Origin: Subtercola sp. PAMC28395
GTDB taxonomy: Bacteria > Actinomycetota > Actinomycetes > Actinomycetales > Microbacteriaceae
NCBI RefSeq assembly: GCF_018889995.1
Contig: NZ_CP076547.1
Coordinates: 434,001-498,000 of the forward strand
Direction of reading: 5' to 3'
Length of the DNA stretch: 64,000 nucleotides
This document shows, piece after piece, positions 25,027-32,549 of the stretch. The notes beneath the pieces are model-generated. The model was given only the letters and a program-made list of their open reading frames with translations. It was not told where the DNA came from and made no database searches. The position numbers were made by a program, and so were the translations under genes. The first letter of the stretch is position 1, and every line of letters begins with the position of its first letter.

Positions 25027-26025
25027 GTGACGTCACCATCGGGCAGAGGCCGGGCATCCGCCATTCTGATCATCGGTGCGGCCGTCTGTTTCGGAACAAC
25101 GGGCACGGCGCAGGCCCTCGGAGCCCCGGCAGCCAGCGCAGTCTCGCTCGGGGCAGCCCGCATCGTCTTCGGGGGCGCCCTGCTCGCCCTGTTCGCACTG
25201 TTCGCCGCACGATCAGGTGCTCGCTCTCGACCAGGCTCCACCGCCCAGCTTCAGGCTCGTACCAGCCTTCTCGCGCGCCTGCACGCCGTGCGCCCAGTCG
25301 AATGGATGCTCGTGGCCGTCGGTGCCGTCGGGGTCGCCGCCTACCAGCCCACGTTCTTCACCGGTACGAGCCAGAACGGCGTCGCGGTGGGCACTCTGGT
25401 CGCCCTCGGCTCGGCACCCGTGATCACGGGCCTGCTCGAATGGCTCGTGCGTCGGCGTGCGCCCGGGATGCGATGGGCCCTAGCGACGGCCATCGCGGCG
25501 CTTGGCGTCGCCACCCTCTCGGGAGCCTTCGCTCTGCTCTTCGGGTCGGGCGCCTCGACCCCCAGCACCATCACCGCGCTCGGCATTGTCGCGTCGCTCG
25601 GCGCGGGTGTCTCCTACGCGCTCTATGCCCTGAGCAGCAAGGCCCTGCTCGACCTCGGTTGGACCCCGGCGGCCACGATGGGCACGACCTTCGGAGCTGC
25701 CGCGGTCATCATGACGCCGGTGCTGCTCGGTTCGGACCTCGCGTGGCTGGCGACGCCGAGCGGCGGCCTGACCGCAGCATGGCTGGCCGTGGTCACAACC
25801 GCCCTCGCGTACACGCTCTTCGCCAGGGGGCTCCGGGGCGTGCCCGCATCCCAGGCATCGACCCTCACACTCGTCGAACCCCTCACCGCCACCGTGCTCG
25901 GGCTGGTCGTGTTGCACGAGCAGTTCACGGTGTCGATCGCGGCCGGCCTGGTTCTGCTCGCTGCAGGCCTCGCCGTTCTCGCGCTGTCACCCCAGCCGAG
26001 AGTCAGGGCCAGCCCGTCACGGTGA
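25027..26025 (+). CDS. EamA-family (DMT) transporter
   Basis: A 332-aa protein of ten membrane helices in two EamA repeats. The first repeat starts AAVCFGTTGTAQALG and the second ALGIVASLGAGVSYALYALSSKALLD; the last helices contain SQASTLTLVEPLTATVLGLVVL, the most typical EamA block. The family exports amino acids or other small metabolites. GTG 25027 is preferred (CAGAAT box 5 nt upstream); GTG 25012 is an alternative. Its last 9 bp overlap the convergent pip gene. Confidence 0.9.
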   Translation: MTSPSGRGRASAILIIGAAVCFGTTGTAQALGAPAASAVSLGAARIVFGGALLALFALFAARSGARSRPGSTAQLQARTSLLARLHAVRPVEWMLVAVGAVGVAAYQPTFFTGTSQNGVAVGTLVALGSAPVITGLLEWLVRRRAPGMRWALATAIAALGVATLSGAFALLFGSGASTPSTITALGIVASLGAGVSYALYALSSKALLDLGWTPAATMGTTFGAAAVIMTPVLLGSDLAWLATPSGGLTAAWLAVVTTALAYTLFARGLRGVPASQASTLTLVEPLTATVLGLVVLHEQFTVSIAAGLVLLAAGLAVLALSPQPRVRASPSR

Positions 26026-26979
26026 TTCGGCGAAGCGATCCGTCGCCTCGATCAGCGCGTCGAGAATACCCGGCTCGTCAAAGGCGTGGCCCGCGTCGGG
26101 CACCATGGTGAACGATGCTTCGGGCCAGGCCTCATGCAGGTCCCAGGCTGTCACCGCTGGGGTGCAGAGGTCATACCTACCCTGCACGATCGCTCCCGGA
26201 ATCTGCCGGAGCACCCCTGCATTCGCGATCAGCTGGCCTTCGTCGAGCCACCCCTCATTGACGAAGTAGTGGTTCTCGATCCGGGCGAACGCCAGGGCAT
26301 AGGCGGGCTCTGCAAAACGCCTGATGAGCTCTTCACGCGGCAACAGGGTGATGGTCGACGCCTCCCAGGTCGACCACGCGACGGCCGCGGGGCCATGGAT
26401 GCCCGGGTCGGGGTCTGCCAGAAGCTCGTGGTAGGCGCGAATGAGGTGGTGCCGTTCGGCGTGGGCAACGGGCTCGAGGAACTTCTGCCAGAGGTCGGGA
26501 ACGATCATCCGTGCCCCGCCTTCGTAGAACCAGTCGAGTTCGGCCTTGCGCAGGGTGAAGATGCCGCGAAGCACCAGCTCGCTCACCCGGTCGGGGTGGG
26601 TCTCGGCGTAGGCAAGGGCCAGTGTGCTCCCCCACGAGCCGCCGAAGACCTGCCACTTGTCGATGCCGAGGTGCGTGCGTAGCTTCTCGATGTCGCTCAC
26701 GAGGTGCCAGGTGGTGTTGGCAGCGAGGTGGGCGGAGGACTCGCTGGCATGCGGCAGGCTCAGGCCGCAGCCGCGCTGGTCGAAGAGAACGATGCGATAC
26801 CGTTCGGGGTCGAACAGGCGCCGGTGCGCGGGGCTGGTGCCCCCACCCGGCCCACCGTGCAGGAAGACCACCGGTTTGCCAGCTGGGTTTCCCGATGTCT
26901 CCCAGTAGAGCTCCTGGCCGTCACCGACCGGCAGGAAGCCGATCTCGTCTGGTTCGATTTCGGGATACATCTGTCGCAT
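26017..26979 (-). CDS. pip: Prolyl aminopeptidase (proline iminopeptidase)
   Basis: A 320-aa alpha/beta hydrolase of peptidase family S33 that removes N-terminal proline. The oxyanion region is FLHGGPGGGTSPAHRR, the nucleophile is in GGSWGSTLALAYAE, the acid in QGRYDLCTP and the His in PDAGHAFDEPG. The start YPEIEPDEIGFLPVGDGQELYWE is typical, so length and start look right. Monocistronic, leaderless-type promoter; it overlaps the EamA gene tail to tail. Confidence 0.96.
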   Translation of the reverse strand: MRQMYPEIEPDEIGFLPVGDGQELYWETSGNPAGKPVVFLHGGPGGGTSPAHRRLFDPERYRIVLFDQRGCGLSLPHASESSAHLAANTTWHLVSDIEKLRTHLGIDKWQVFGGSWGSTLALAYAETHPDRVSELVLRGIFTLRKAELDWFYEGGARMIVPDLWQKFLEPVAHAERHHLIRAYHELLADPDPGIHGPAAVAWSTWEASTITLLPREELIRRFAEPAYALAFARIENHYFVNEGWLDEGQLIANAGVLRQIPGAIVQGRYDLCTPAVTAWDLHEAWPEASFTMVPDAGHAFDEPGILDALIEATDRFAESP

Positions 26980-26985
26980 GGTTCG

Positions 26986-26991
26986 AGCCTA
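26986..26991 (-). promoter_or_regulatory. -10 box TAGGCT of a leaderless promoter (pip)
   Basis: TAGGCT, 6 nt, then ATG 26979 on the minus strand. Confidence 0.6.
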
Positions 26992-27029
26992 GGACGCCCA
27001 CGACCCTCCCGCCTAACGGCGCGACACCA

Positions 27030-27368
27030 TCAGACCTCGTCGTAGTCGAACCCCATCGCTGTCGCCTCTGACTGCGATTCGGCGATCGGTCTGGGTCGGC
27101 CGAGAGCGTTCGTCTTCTGGAGCATGTTCTGCACAGCCGCGGCCGACTCCGGTTCGGCGAACGGCGATTCGACGGTCGTGCTCACCAACTCGCTCGCCGG
27201 CCCGATCACCATCTGCACAACGCCTGTCTCCCCGTTGTCCCTGACCACCGGCACCTCCAATGCCTCAGCCCGGTGACTCGAACCGAGCGCCGCAACGAAG
27301 TGCGCGAGCGCGTCGGCCACAGCGTCTGAAGTGAGAAATGACCCGCCGCTGTACGAAATCCGTTTCAT
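27030..27368 (-). CDS. Conserved hypothetical protein of 112 aa
   Basis: The protein begins MKRISYSGGSFLTSDAVADAL, continues with LEVPVVRDNGETGVVQMVIGPASELVSTTV and ends in a Pro/Arg-containing linker and an acidic FDYDEV terminus. I believe I have seen similar short proteins in related Microbacteriaceae, but I know of no function. No membrane helix, no metal motif. ATG 27368 is preferred over a start at 27398 because it begins at the conserved-looking block and has GAGG 8 nt upstream. Confidence 0.65.
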   Translation of the reverse strand: MKRISYSGGSFLTSDAVADALAHFVAALGSSHRAEALEVPVVRDNGETGVVQMVIGPASELVSTTVESPFAEPESAAAVQNMLQKTNALGRPRPIAESQSEATAMGFDYDEV

Positions 27369-27423
27369 GCCTACAGCCTCGTCTGCCCCGGCACTCAATT
27401 CAAGGGCATTGCGCGCGCCTACT

Positions 27424-28248
27424 TCACGGGTTATGAGGCGCGGACGAATCGCTGGTCAATCCGAATTCGTAGGCGAGAATGACGGCCTGTACGCGGTCCC
27501 GTGCCTCGAGCTTGGCCAGGACCCGACCCACGTGCGACTTCACCGTAGACTCGGAGACCGTCAGTCGTGCCGCGATCTCGATGTTGGTGAGACCACCGGC
27601 GATCGCCAGCAACACCTCCCGCTCCCTGTCGGTGAGTGTGCCGAGGCGCAGCTCATCGGCAACAGCCGTGACCGGGCGCTCGTCGCCAGCCCCGACTCCT
27701 GAACTCACAGTGGTGCCAGCGGTGGAGCCCCGCAGCACTGCTGTTGGCTCTCGACCCTTGGGCATCTCGGCCGGCGAGCCAGCGTCACTGTCTGCGACGG
27801 GCAGCTTCGAGCCGAACAGGTCGAGCAGCTGCTTCGTGACACGCGGTGAGACGACAGCATCGCCCGCGGCGACCGCCCGTATCGCGGCGACGAGCTCGGC
27901 CGGGCGCGCATCCTTCAACAGGAACCCGCTCGCTCCGGCGCGCAGCGCAGAGAACGCGTACTCGTCGAGATCGAACGTCGTCAGAATGAGAATCCTGCTC
28001 GACGGGACATCACGCACGAGTACCTTGGTTGCCTCGATGCCGTTCATCCCGGGCATCCGCACATCCATCAGGATGATGTCCGGTAGCAGCTCAGCAGCAA
28101 CGGCGATCCCCGACGCGCCATCTTCGGCCTCGCCCACCACCTCGAAACCCGGTTCGGCATCGAGCACGAGCCGAAACCCGAGGCGAAGCAGTGGCTGGTC
28201 ATCGACCAGCACGATCCGGATGACCGGGCGCGCGTCGCTCGCCATCAT
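27424..28248 (-). CDS. NarL/LuxR-type response regulator with an extended linker
   Basis: A 274-aa regulator, about 55 longer than usual. The receiver has VLVDDQPLLRLG, the phospho-acceptor in IILMDVRMPGMNG and Lys in GFLLKDARPAE. The LuxR helix-turn-helix is LTDREREVLLAIAGGLTNIEIA... VSESTVKSHVGRVL. Between them lies a linker of roughly 65 residues rich in Ser, Gly, Pro and Val, where most relatives have 15-20. ATG 28248 is chosen (GGAG upstream); 28302 is a longer alternative. It is the last gene of ABC ATPase-permease-kinase-regulator. Confidence 0.92.
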   Translation of the reverse strand: MMASDARPVIRIVLVDDQPLLRLGFRLVLDAEPGFEVVGEAEDGASGIAVAAELLPDIILMDVRMPGMNGIEATKVLVRDVPSSRILILTTFDLDEYAFSALRAGASGFLLKDARPAELVAAIRAVAAGDAVVSPRVTKQLLDLFGSKLPVADSDAGSPAEMPKGREPTAVLRGSTAGTTVSSGVGAGDERPVTAVADELRLGTLTDREREVLLAIAGGLTNIEIAARLTVSESTVKSHVGRVLAKLEARDRVQAVILAYEFGLTSDSSAPHNP

Positions 28249-28323
28249 TGCGCCCCACACTCCTTCTGCATCGAACCCTTTTGCTCTCGGCCGCGTGAAC
28301 ACACTGTCTCTGCTGCCCGCGCC

Positions 28324-29640
28324 TCACACTACGGCGTGTTCGCCGCCCGGTGCTCCCGGAGGCCGCACGGGTAGGGTGGCTCGCACTCGCCAGCCGCCTG
28401 CCGTTGTCGGGCCGGTCTCGAGGGAACCCTCGTATGCGGTCACCCGTTCACGCATGCCGACGAGTCCCTGGCCGGATCCGATGACGGTGGTGGCACCGGC
28501 GAGCGAACCTTTCGCGCTGCCGTTCGATGCTGTGCCCTGGCCTTCGTCGGCGACAGACACCACGAGTTCGGAAGTGCCGTAGTCCAGCTCCACAACCACG
28601 TGTTTCGGGTCGGAGGCATAACGCAGACAGTTCGTCAGTGCCTCCTGGACGATGCGGAACACGGTGAGCTGTAACCCTGGATCTCGCGGGGGCGCCCCCG
28701 ACACGGTGAAGTGAACGACCATTCCCGCGCCGCGATACGACTGCACGAGGGCTTCGAGATCGTCATGACCCGGCTGGGGCTTGAGGGCCGCTGCCACGGT
28801 GGAGGGGCGCGGATCGGCGAGGACTCCGAGAACGACGCGCATGTCTGCGAGTGCCTGGCGACCCGTCTCTGCCACCTGGTGCATGATCTCCTGGGCGCGG
28901 TCGGGGTCATTCCCCACAGTGAGACCGGCGCCGTCGGCGAGTGCCACCATCACGGTGAGGCTGTGTGCGACGATGTCGTGCATCTCCCTGGCGATCCTGG
29001 CCCGCTCCGTCACAGCTGCCAGGAGTGCCTGTTGGTCACGCTCGCGGGCGAGCTGTGCCGCTCGGTCGAGCAGCGCCTCCACATAGCGCTTGCGATTGCC
29101 CACATTGATGCCGACAAGAACGGCCACGAGCATCAGAAAGCCGAAGACCAGCGAGACGGCGATCGCCTCCCCGAGATCACCATTGTGGGCGACAAGGCTG
29201 ACGGCAGCCAGGCAGAGGATGAGAACACCGAATGACACCCAGGCCGCGCGCACCGAAGCGTAGAGGGCGGCCGCATAGAGGGCGAACAGCGGCGCCGACT
29301 GGCCGAGGCCGGGAAAGGACGGCAGCACCAGAAAGAATGAAACGGCGACAACGGCGACGAGCACCAGGGGGTGAGTACGCCGGAACAGCAAAGCAACGGC
29401 GACGGTCGCCGTGCCGACGATGGCCAGAATCCCGACGACCGTGCCAGGCGCATCACCGGTCGCGCCAGAGAGTCTGATCGGGAGATAGACCGCAGCGGGC
29501 AGGGCGAAGACGACGACGACTGCCCAGTCCACGATCCACATGTGCCTGCCGAAGAAGAGCCGGAAGACCCCAGGAGGTTTGGGCAGCTTCAGATCCTGCT
29601 CCGCCGACACGGACGCCGAAGAGCGCCCGGTGGGACTCAC
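28324..29640 (-). CDS. NarL-type sensor histidine kinase (HisKA_3)
   Basis: A 438-aa kinase. About five or six membrane helices fill the N-terminal half with almost no extracellular domain, so it likely senses a signal within the membrane. The dimerisation/phosphoacceptor region reads RARIAREMHDIVAHSLTVM; the ATPase domain has EALTNCLRYA and DEGQGTAS, ending in GQGLVGMRERVTAY. GTG 29640 is chosen because AGGAG lies 9 nt before it and the reading begins after the permease stop; a start at 29754 would overlap the permease by 88 bp. Probably adjusts the upstream ABC exporter. Confidence 0.92.
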   Translation of the reverse strand: MSPTGRSSASVSAEQDLKLPKPPGVFRLFFGRHMWIVDWAVVVVFALPAAVYLPIRLSGATGDAPGTVVGILAIVGTATVAVALLFRRTHPLVLVAVVAVSFFLVLPSFPGLGQSAPLFALYAAALYASVRAAWVSFGVLILCLAAVSLVAHNGDLGEAIAVSLVFGFLMLVAVLVGINVGNRKRYVEALLDRAAQLARERDQQALLAAVTERARIAREMHDIVAHSLTVMVALADGAGLTVGNDPDRAQEIMHQVAETGRQALADMRVVLGVLADPRPSTVAAALKPQPGHDDLEALVQSYRGAGMVVHFTVSGAPPRDPGLQLTVFRIVQEALTNCLRYASDPKHVVVELDYGTSELVVSVADEGQGTASNGSAKGSLAGATTVIGSGQGLVGMRERVTAYEGSLETGPTTAGGWRVRATLPVRPPGAPGGEHAVV

Positions 29641-29666
29641 CAGAGCGCTCTCCTGCGGGGCGTGGG

Positions 29667-30500
29667 TCAGGCGTCTCTCCGCTTCATCAGTACGGCCGCC
29701 GCTACTCCGACCGCCACGATCCAACCAAGAACGATCAGCAGTCCCTGCCACCACTCGAAGATCCCGCCCGACCCGAAGAGGCTACCGCCCGCGCTGCCGG
29801 GCAGCCAATCCGAGATGGACTTGGCCCAGTCAGCGGGGATCAGGCCGAAGATGACCGGCACAACCAACAGCAGGCCGAGCGAAGCGGCGATGGCGCCTGC
29901 CGTGGTGCGCAGAACCGCACCGATCGTGAGGGCGAGGAGTCCGACCAGGGCCAGATAGAGCGCCGCCCCGAGAAGATTCAGGTACACGTCTGAATCGAAG
30001 AGATTCGAGGTGACCCCGGCTCCCGAGAGGATGGGCCAGGTGACGAAGTAGGTGAGCACGATCGCCACCAGCGACACCACGAACGTCACAACGGTGAAGA
30101 CGGCAGCCTTCGCCCAGAGCACGGGCAGCCGTTTCGGCACCGCGGCAAAACTCGACTTGATCTGACCCGTCGAATACTCGCCGCTGATGATCAGAACGCC
30201 GAGCACAGAAACCACGAGTTGCCCGAAGTTCACTCCGGCAGTCGCGACAAGTGCTGCGACACCGGGGGAATGAAGCAGACCTGCGCCCTGGCCACGTGGA
30301 CCACTCTGGCCGCTTGCCGCAACAGAGGCAATGAGCAGCCCGATGGCGACCTGGATGACCAGCAGAACAGCATACGACCACACCGTCGACCGGAGCGATG
30401 TCAGTTTGATCCATTCCGACTTCAGAATGCCGCCTGCAGTCAGATGGACCTTCGCGAGTTTCTGGGAGGAACGGGGTACAGAAGGAGCGGTGGCAGTCAT
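29667..30500 (-). CDS. ABC-2 type transporter permease
   Basis: A 277-aa membrane protein with six helices and a short cytosolic start containing LKSEWIKLTSLRSTVWS, typical of ABC-2 permeases that pair with a separate ATPase ('EWxKLrS'). The ISGEYSTGQIKSSFAAVPKR segment is the family's coupling region. ATG 30500 has GGAGG upstream and overlaps the ATPase stop by 4 bp. With that ATPase it forms an exporter, most often for antibiotics or peptides. Substrate unknown. Confidence 0.92.
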   Translation of the reverse strand: MTATAPSVPRSSQKLAKVHLTAGGILKSEWIKLTSLRSTVWSYAVLLVIQVAIGLLIASVAASGQSGPRGQGAGLLHSPGVAALVATAGVNFGQLVVSVLGVLIISGEYSTGQIKSSFAAVPKRLPVLWAKAAVFTVVTFVVSLVAIVLTYFVTWPILSGAGVTSNLFDSDVYLNLLGAALYLALVGLLALTIGAVLRTTAGAIAASLGLLLVVPVIFGLIPADWAKSISDWLPGSAGGSLFGSGGIFEWWQGLLIVLGWIVAVGVAAAVLMKRRDA

Positions 30501-31447
30501 CGTGAGACCTCCGAGTCGGTGAGAGCGGCAGCGGCAAGTGCCGACGGGTGGGTGCGGTATTCGACAGAATCGGCAGTGAGGTTCACATAAGCGTCTTCGA
30601 GTGAGCCCTTGAGAGGCGTGAGTTCGTGCAGAACAATGCCCGCCGCAGCCGCGGCTTCACCGACGGCAGCAGCCGTCAGCCCGACGATCTGCAGGGTCTG
30701 GCCATCGACACTCGTGATGGTCACGTCGTTCGAGGTGAGCAACCTGGCTATCTCTCCGGCCTGGGGGCTGACCGCCCGCACCGAGGAGACGGTCGACGAG
30801 CTGATCATCTCCGCAACCGGCGCATCGGCGAGCACGCGCCCCTTGCCCAGCACGATGATGTGGTCGGCCGTGAGTGCCATCTCGCTCATGAGGTGCGATG
30901 ACAACAGAACAGTCCTGCCCTCCGACGCCAGGAACCTCACCAGCTCCCGCACCCACATCACGCCTTCGGGGTCGAGACCGTTCACCGGCTCGTCGAGAAT
31001 GAGCGTCGACGGGTCGCCGAGCATCGCAGCCGCAATTCCGAGCCGCTGCCCCATGCCCAGCGAGAACCCACCCACCCGCTTCTTCGCCACGGTGTCCAGG
31101 CCGGTCATCTCGATCACCTCGCGAACACGCGTTGCACCGATTCCGTGGGTGGCCCCCAGCGCCAGGAGGTGGTTGTAGGCCGAGCGGCCCTGGTGCACTG
31201 CCTTCGCATCGAGAAGCACGCCCACCTCGTGAAGCGGGGCATGATGGTCTTTGTACGCCTTGCCATTGACGGTGACGCTGCCGCCCGTCGGGCGATCGAG
31301 GCCGACGATCATGCGCATCGTCGTCGACTTGCCGGCACCGTTCGGGCCGAGGAACCCGGTGACGAGTCCCGGGCGAACGACAAAACTGACCGAATCGACG
31401 GCGGTCTTCGATCCATACCTTTTTGTGAGTGAGTGAGCTTCGATCAC
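30497..31447 (-). CDS. ABC transporter ATP-binding protein (DrrA/bacitracin type)
   Basis: A 316-aa ATPase. Walker A GPNGAGKSTT, signature FSLGMGQRLGIA (LGMGQ in place of LSGGQ, common in this subgroup), Walker B LILDEPVNGLDPEG and the switch His in LSSHLMSEM. The C-terminal accessory domain of about 100 residues is typical of DrrA-like ATPases. GTG 31447 (VIEAHSLTKRYG) is chosen since it starts where ABC ATPases start and has GGAGA 8 nt upstream; a 63-residue longer frame to 31636 lacks homology. First gene of the four-gene exporter/two-component operon. Confidence 0.94.
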   Translation of the reverse strand: MIEAHSLTKRYGSKTAVDSVSFVVRPGLVTGFLGPNGAGKSTTMRMIVGLDRPTGGSVTVNGKAYKDHHAPLHEVGVLLDAKAVHQGRSAYNHLLALGATHGIGATRVREVIEMTGLDTVAKKRVGGFSLGMGQRLGIAAAMLGDPSTLILDEPVNGLDPEGVMWVRELVRFLASEGRTVLLSSHLMSEMALTADHIIVLGKGRVLADAPVAEMISSSTVSSVRAVSPQAGEIARLLTSNDVTITSVDGQTLQIVGLTAAAVGEAAAAAGIVLHELTPLKGSLEDAYVNLTADSVEYRTHPSALAAAALTDSEVSR

Positions 31448-31640
31448 TGGCTGATCTCCGAACTTCTGCGTGGATGCTCCGGGCAATGGCCCGCAGTACT
31501 TCGAGAGTACGAGGTCTAGTGCACCCCGGGCATCCGACCACGGGTGGATCTTTGTGTCGACGATTCGAACACCGATCGTCATACCGCGGTACGACCTGTG
31601 AACTTCCAGTATGTTTTTTTCAGCACATACGTGCACAAAC

Positions 31641-31652
31641 GATTGCGCAATC
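31641..31652. promoter_or_regulatory. Perfect 12-bp palindrome GATTGCGCAATC upstream of aquaporin
   Basis: It lies about 43 bp before GTG 31695 in the 247-bp gap between the divergent ABC ATPase and aquaporin genes. The aquaporin -10 (CATATT at 31657-31662) may overlap its right side. A candidate operator; also next to a TTTTTTT run at 31614-31620. Confidence 0.45.
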
Positions 31653-31694
31653 TGCGCATATTCTCACACAAACACACCGATTGAGGGGACCCCT

Positions 31695-32483
31695 GTGTCA
31701 TTTCCAGAAGCACCAGAACCAGCTGAGCCGTCGACTCTCGCGCGCCTGCTCGCAGAAACCTTCGGCACCTTCCTCCTCGTCTTCGGGCTGGTCGGCACCG
31801 CGACGTTCTCAGCCGCCTTCCCGTCGAGCGACGCATCGAACCCCCTTGGTGTCGGATTTCTCGGGGTCGCTGTCGCGCTCGGGCTCACCGTCATGATCGG
31901 GGCCTATGCATTCGGGCCGATCTCTGGCGGCCACTTCAACCCCGCGGTCACCCTCGGCCTGGCGGCCGCGGGTCGCTTCGCCTGGAGCGACGTCATCACG
32001 TACATCGTCGCTCAGCTGGTCGGTGCGATTCTGGGTGCAACGGCCATCTTCGCCCTCGCCTCGGCAGGGCCCGCCGGCTTTCTCGATTCGGCGGTGAAGG
32101 GTGGATTCGTCTCTAACGGTTACGGCGAGCACTCGCCCGGCGGCTTCGGGCTCGGCGCTGCGATCGCCATCGAGATCATCATCACGGCCTTGTTCCTTTT
32201 CGTGATCCTCGGCGTCACGAATGCCAAGCATGCAGTGGCGGGATTCGCTCCGATCGCCATCGGGTTCACGCTGACGCTGTTGCTGCTCATCTCGATTCCC
32301 ATCGACAACGCGTCGATCAACCCGGCCCGGTCGATTGCGACGGCGATCTTCGGTGGCGGTGACTGGCTGGCACAGCTCTGGGTGTTCATTGTCTTCCCCA
32401 TTGTCGGCGCGCTCATTGCCGGCCTCAGCTATCGCCTGCTGTTCGACGGAGTCAAGTACACGAAGACTTCTGCGGCGAAATAG
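31695..32483 (+). CDS. Aquaporin (MIP family)
   Basis: A 262-aa channel with six transmembrane helices and two NPA half-helices: GGHFNPAVTLG after helix 2 and DNASINPARSIA after helix 5. The narrow-filter residues cannot be judged with certainty, but His and Arg (INPARS) and no glycerol-facilitator Asp suggest a water-selective AqpZ-like pore. GTG 31695 is chosen: GAGGGG stands just before it; the ATG at 31611 lies in a non-conserved Cys-rich run. Stand-alone gene that ends at a strong shared terminator. Confidence 0.95.
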   Translation: MSFPEAPEPAEPSTLARLLAETFGTFLLVFGLVGTATFSAAFPSSDASNPLGVGFLGVAVALGLTVMIGAYAFGPISGGHFNPAVTLGLAAAGRFAWSDVITYIVAQLVGAILGATAIFALASAGPAGFLDSAVKGGFVSNGYGEHSPGGFGLGAAIAIEIIITALFLFVILGVTNAKHAVAGFAPIAIGFTLTLLLLISIPIDNASINPARSIATAIFGGGDWLAQLWVFIVFPIVGALIAGLSYRLLFDGVKYTKTSAAK

Positions 32484-32505
32484 TCGCGGCGCGAAGACGA
32501 ATTTC

Positions 32506-32547
32506 GCAGAGGCTTCCGCGTCGGTGATTCCGCACGGAAGCCTCTGC
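32506..32547. terminator. Bidirectional terminator, 13-bp perfect stem
   Basis: GCAGAGGCTTCCG pairs exactly with CGGAAGCCTCTGC across a 16-nt loop, between the convergent aquaporin and acyl-CoA dehydrogenase stops. Confidence 0.75.
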
Positions 32548-32549
32548 CG

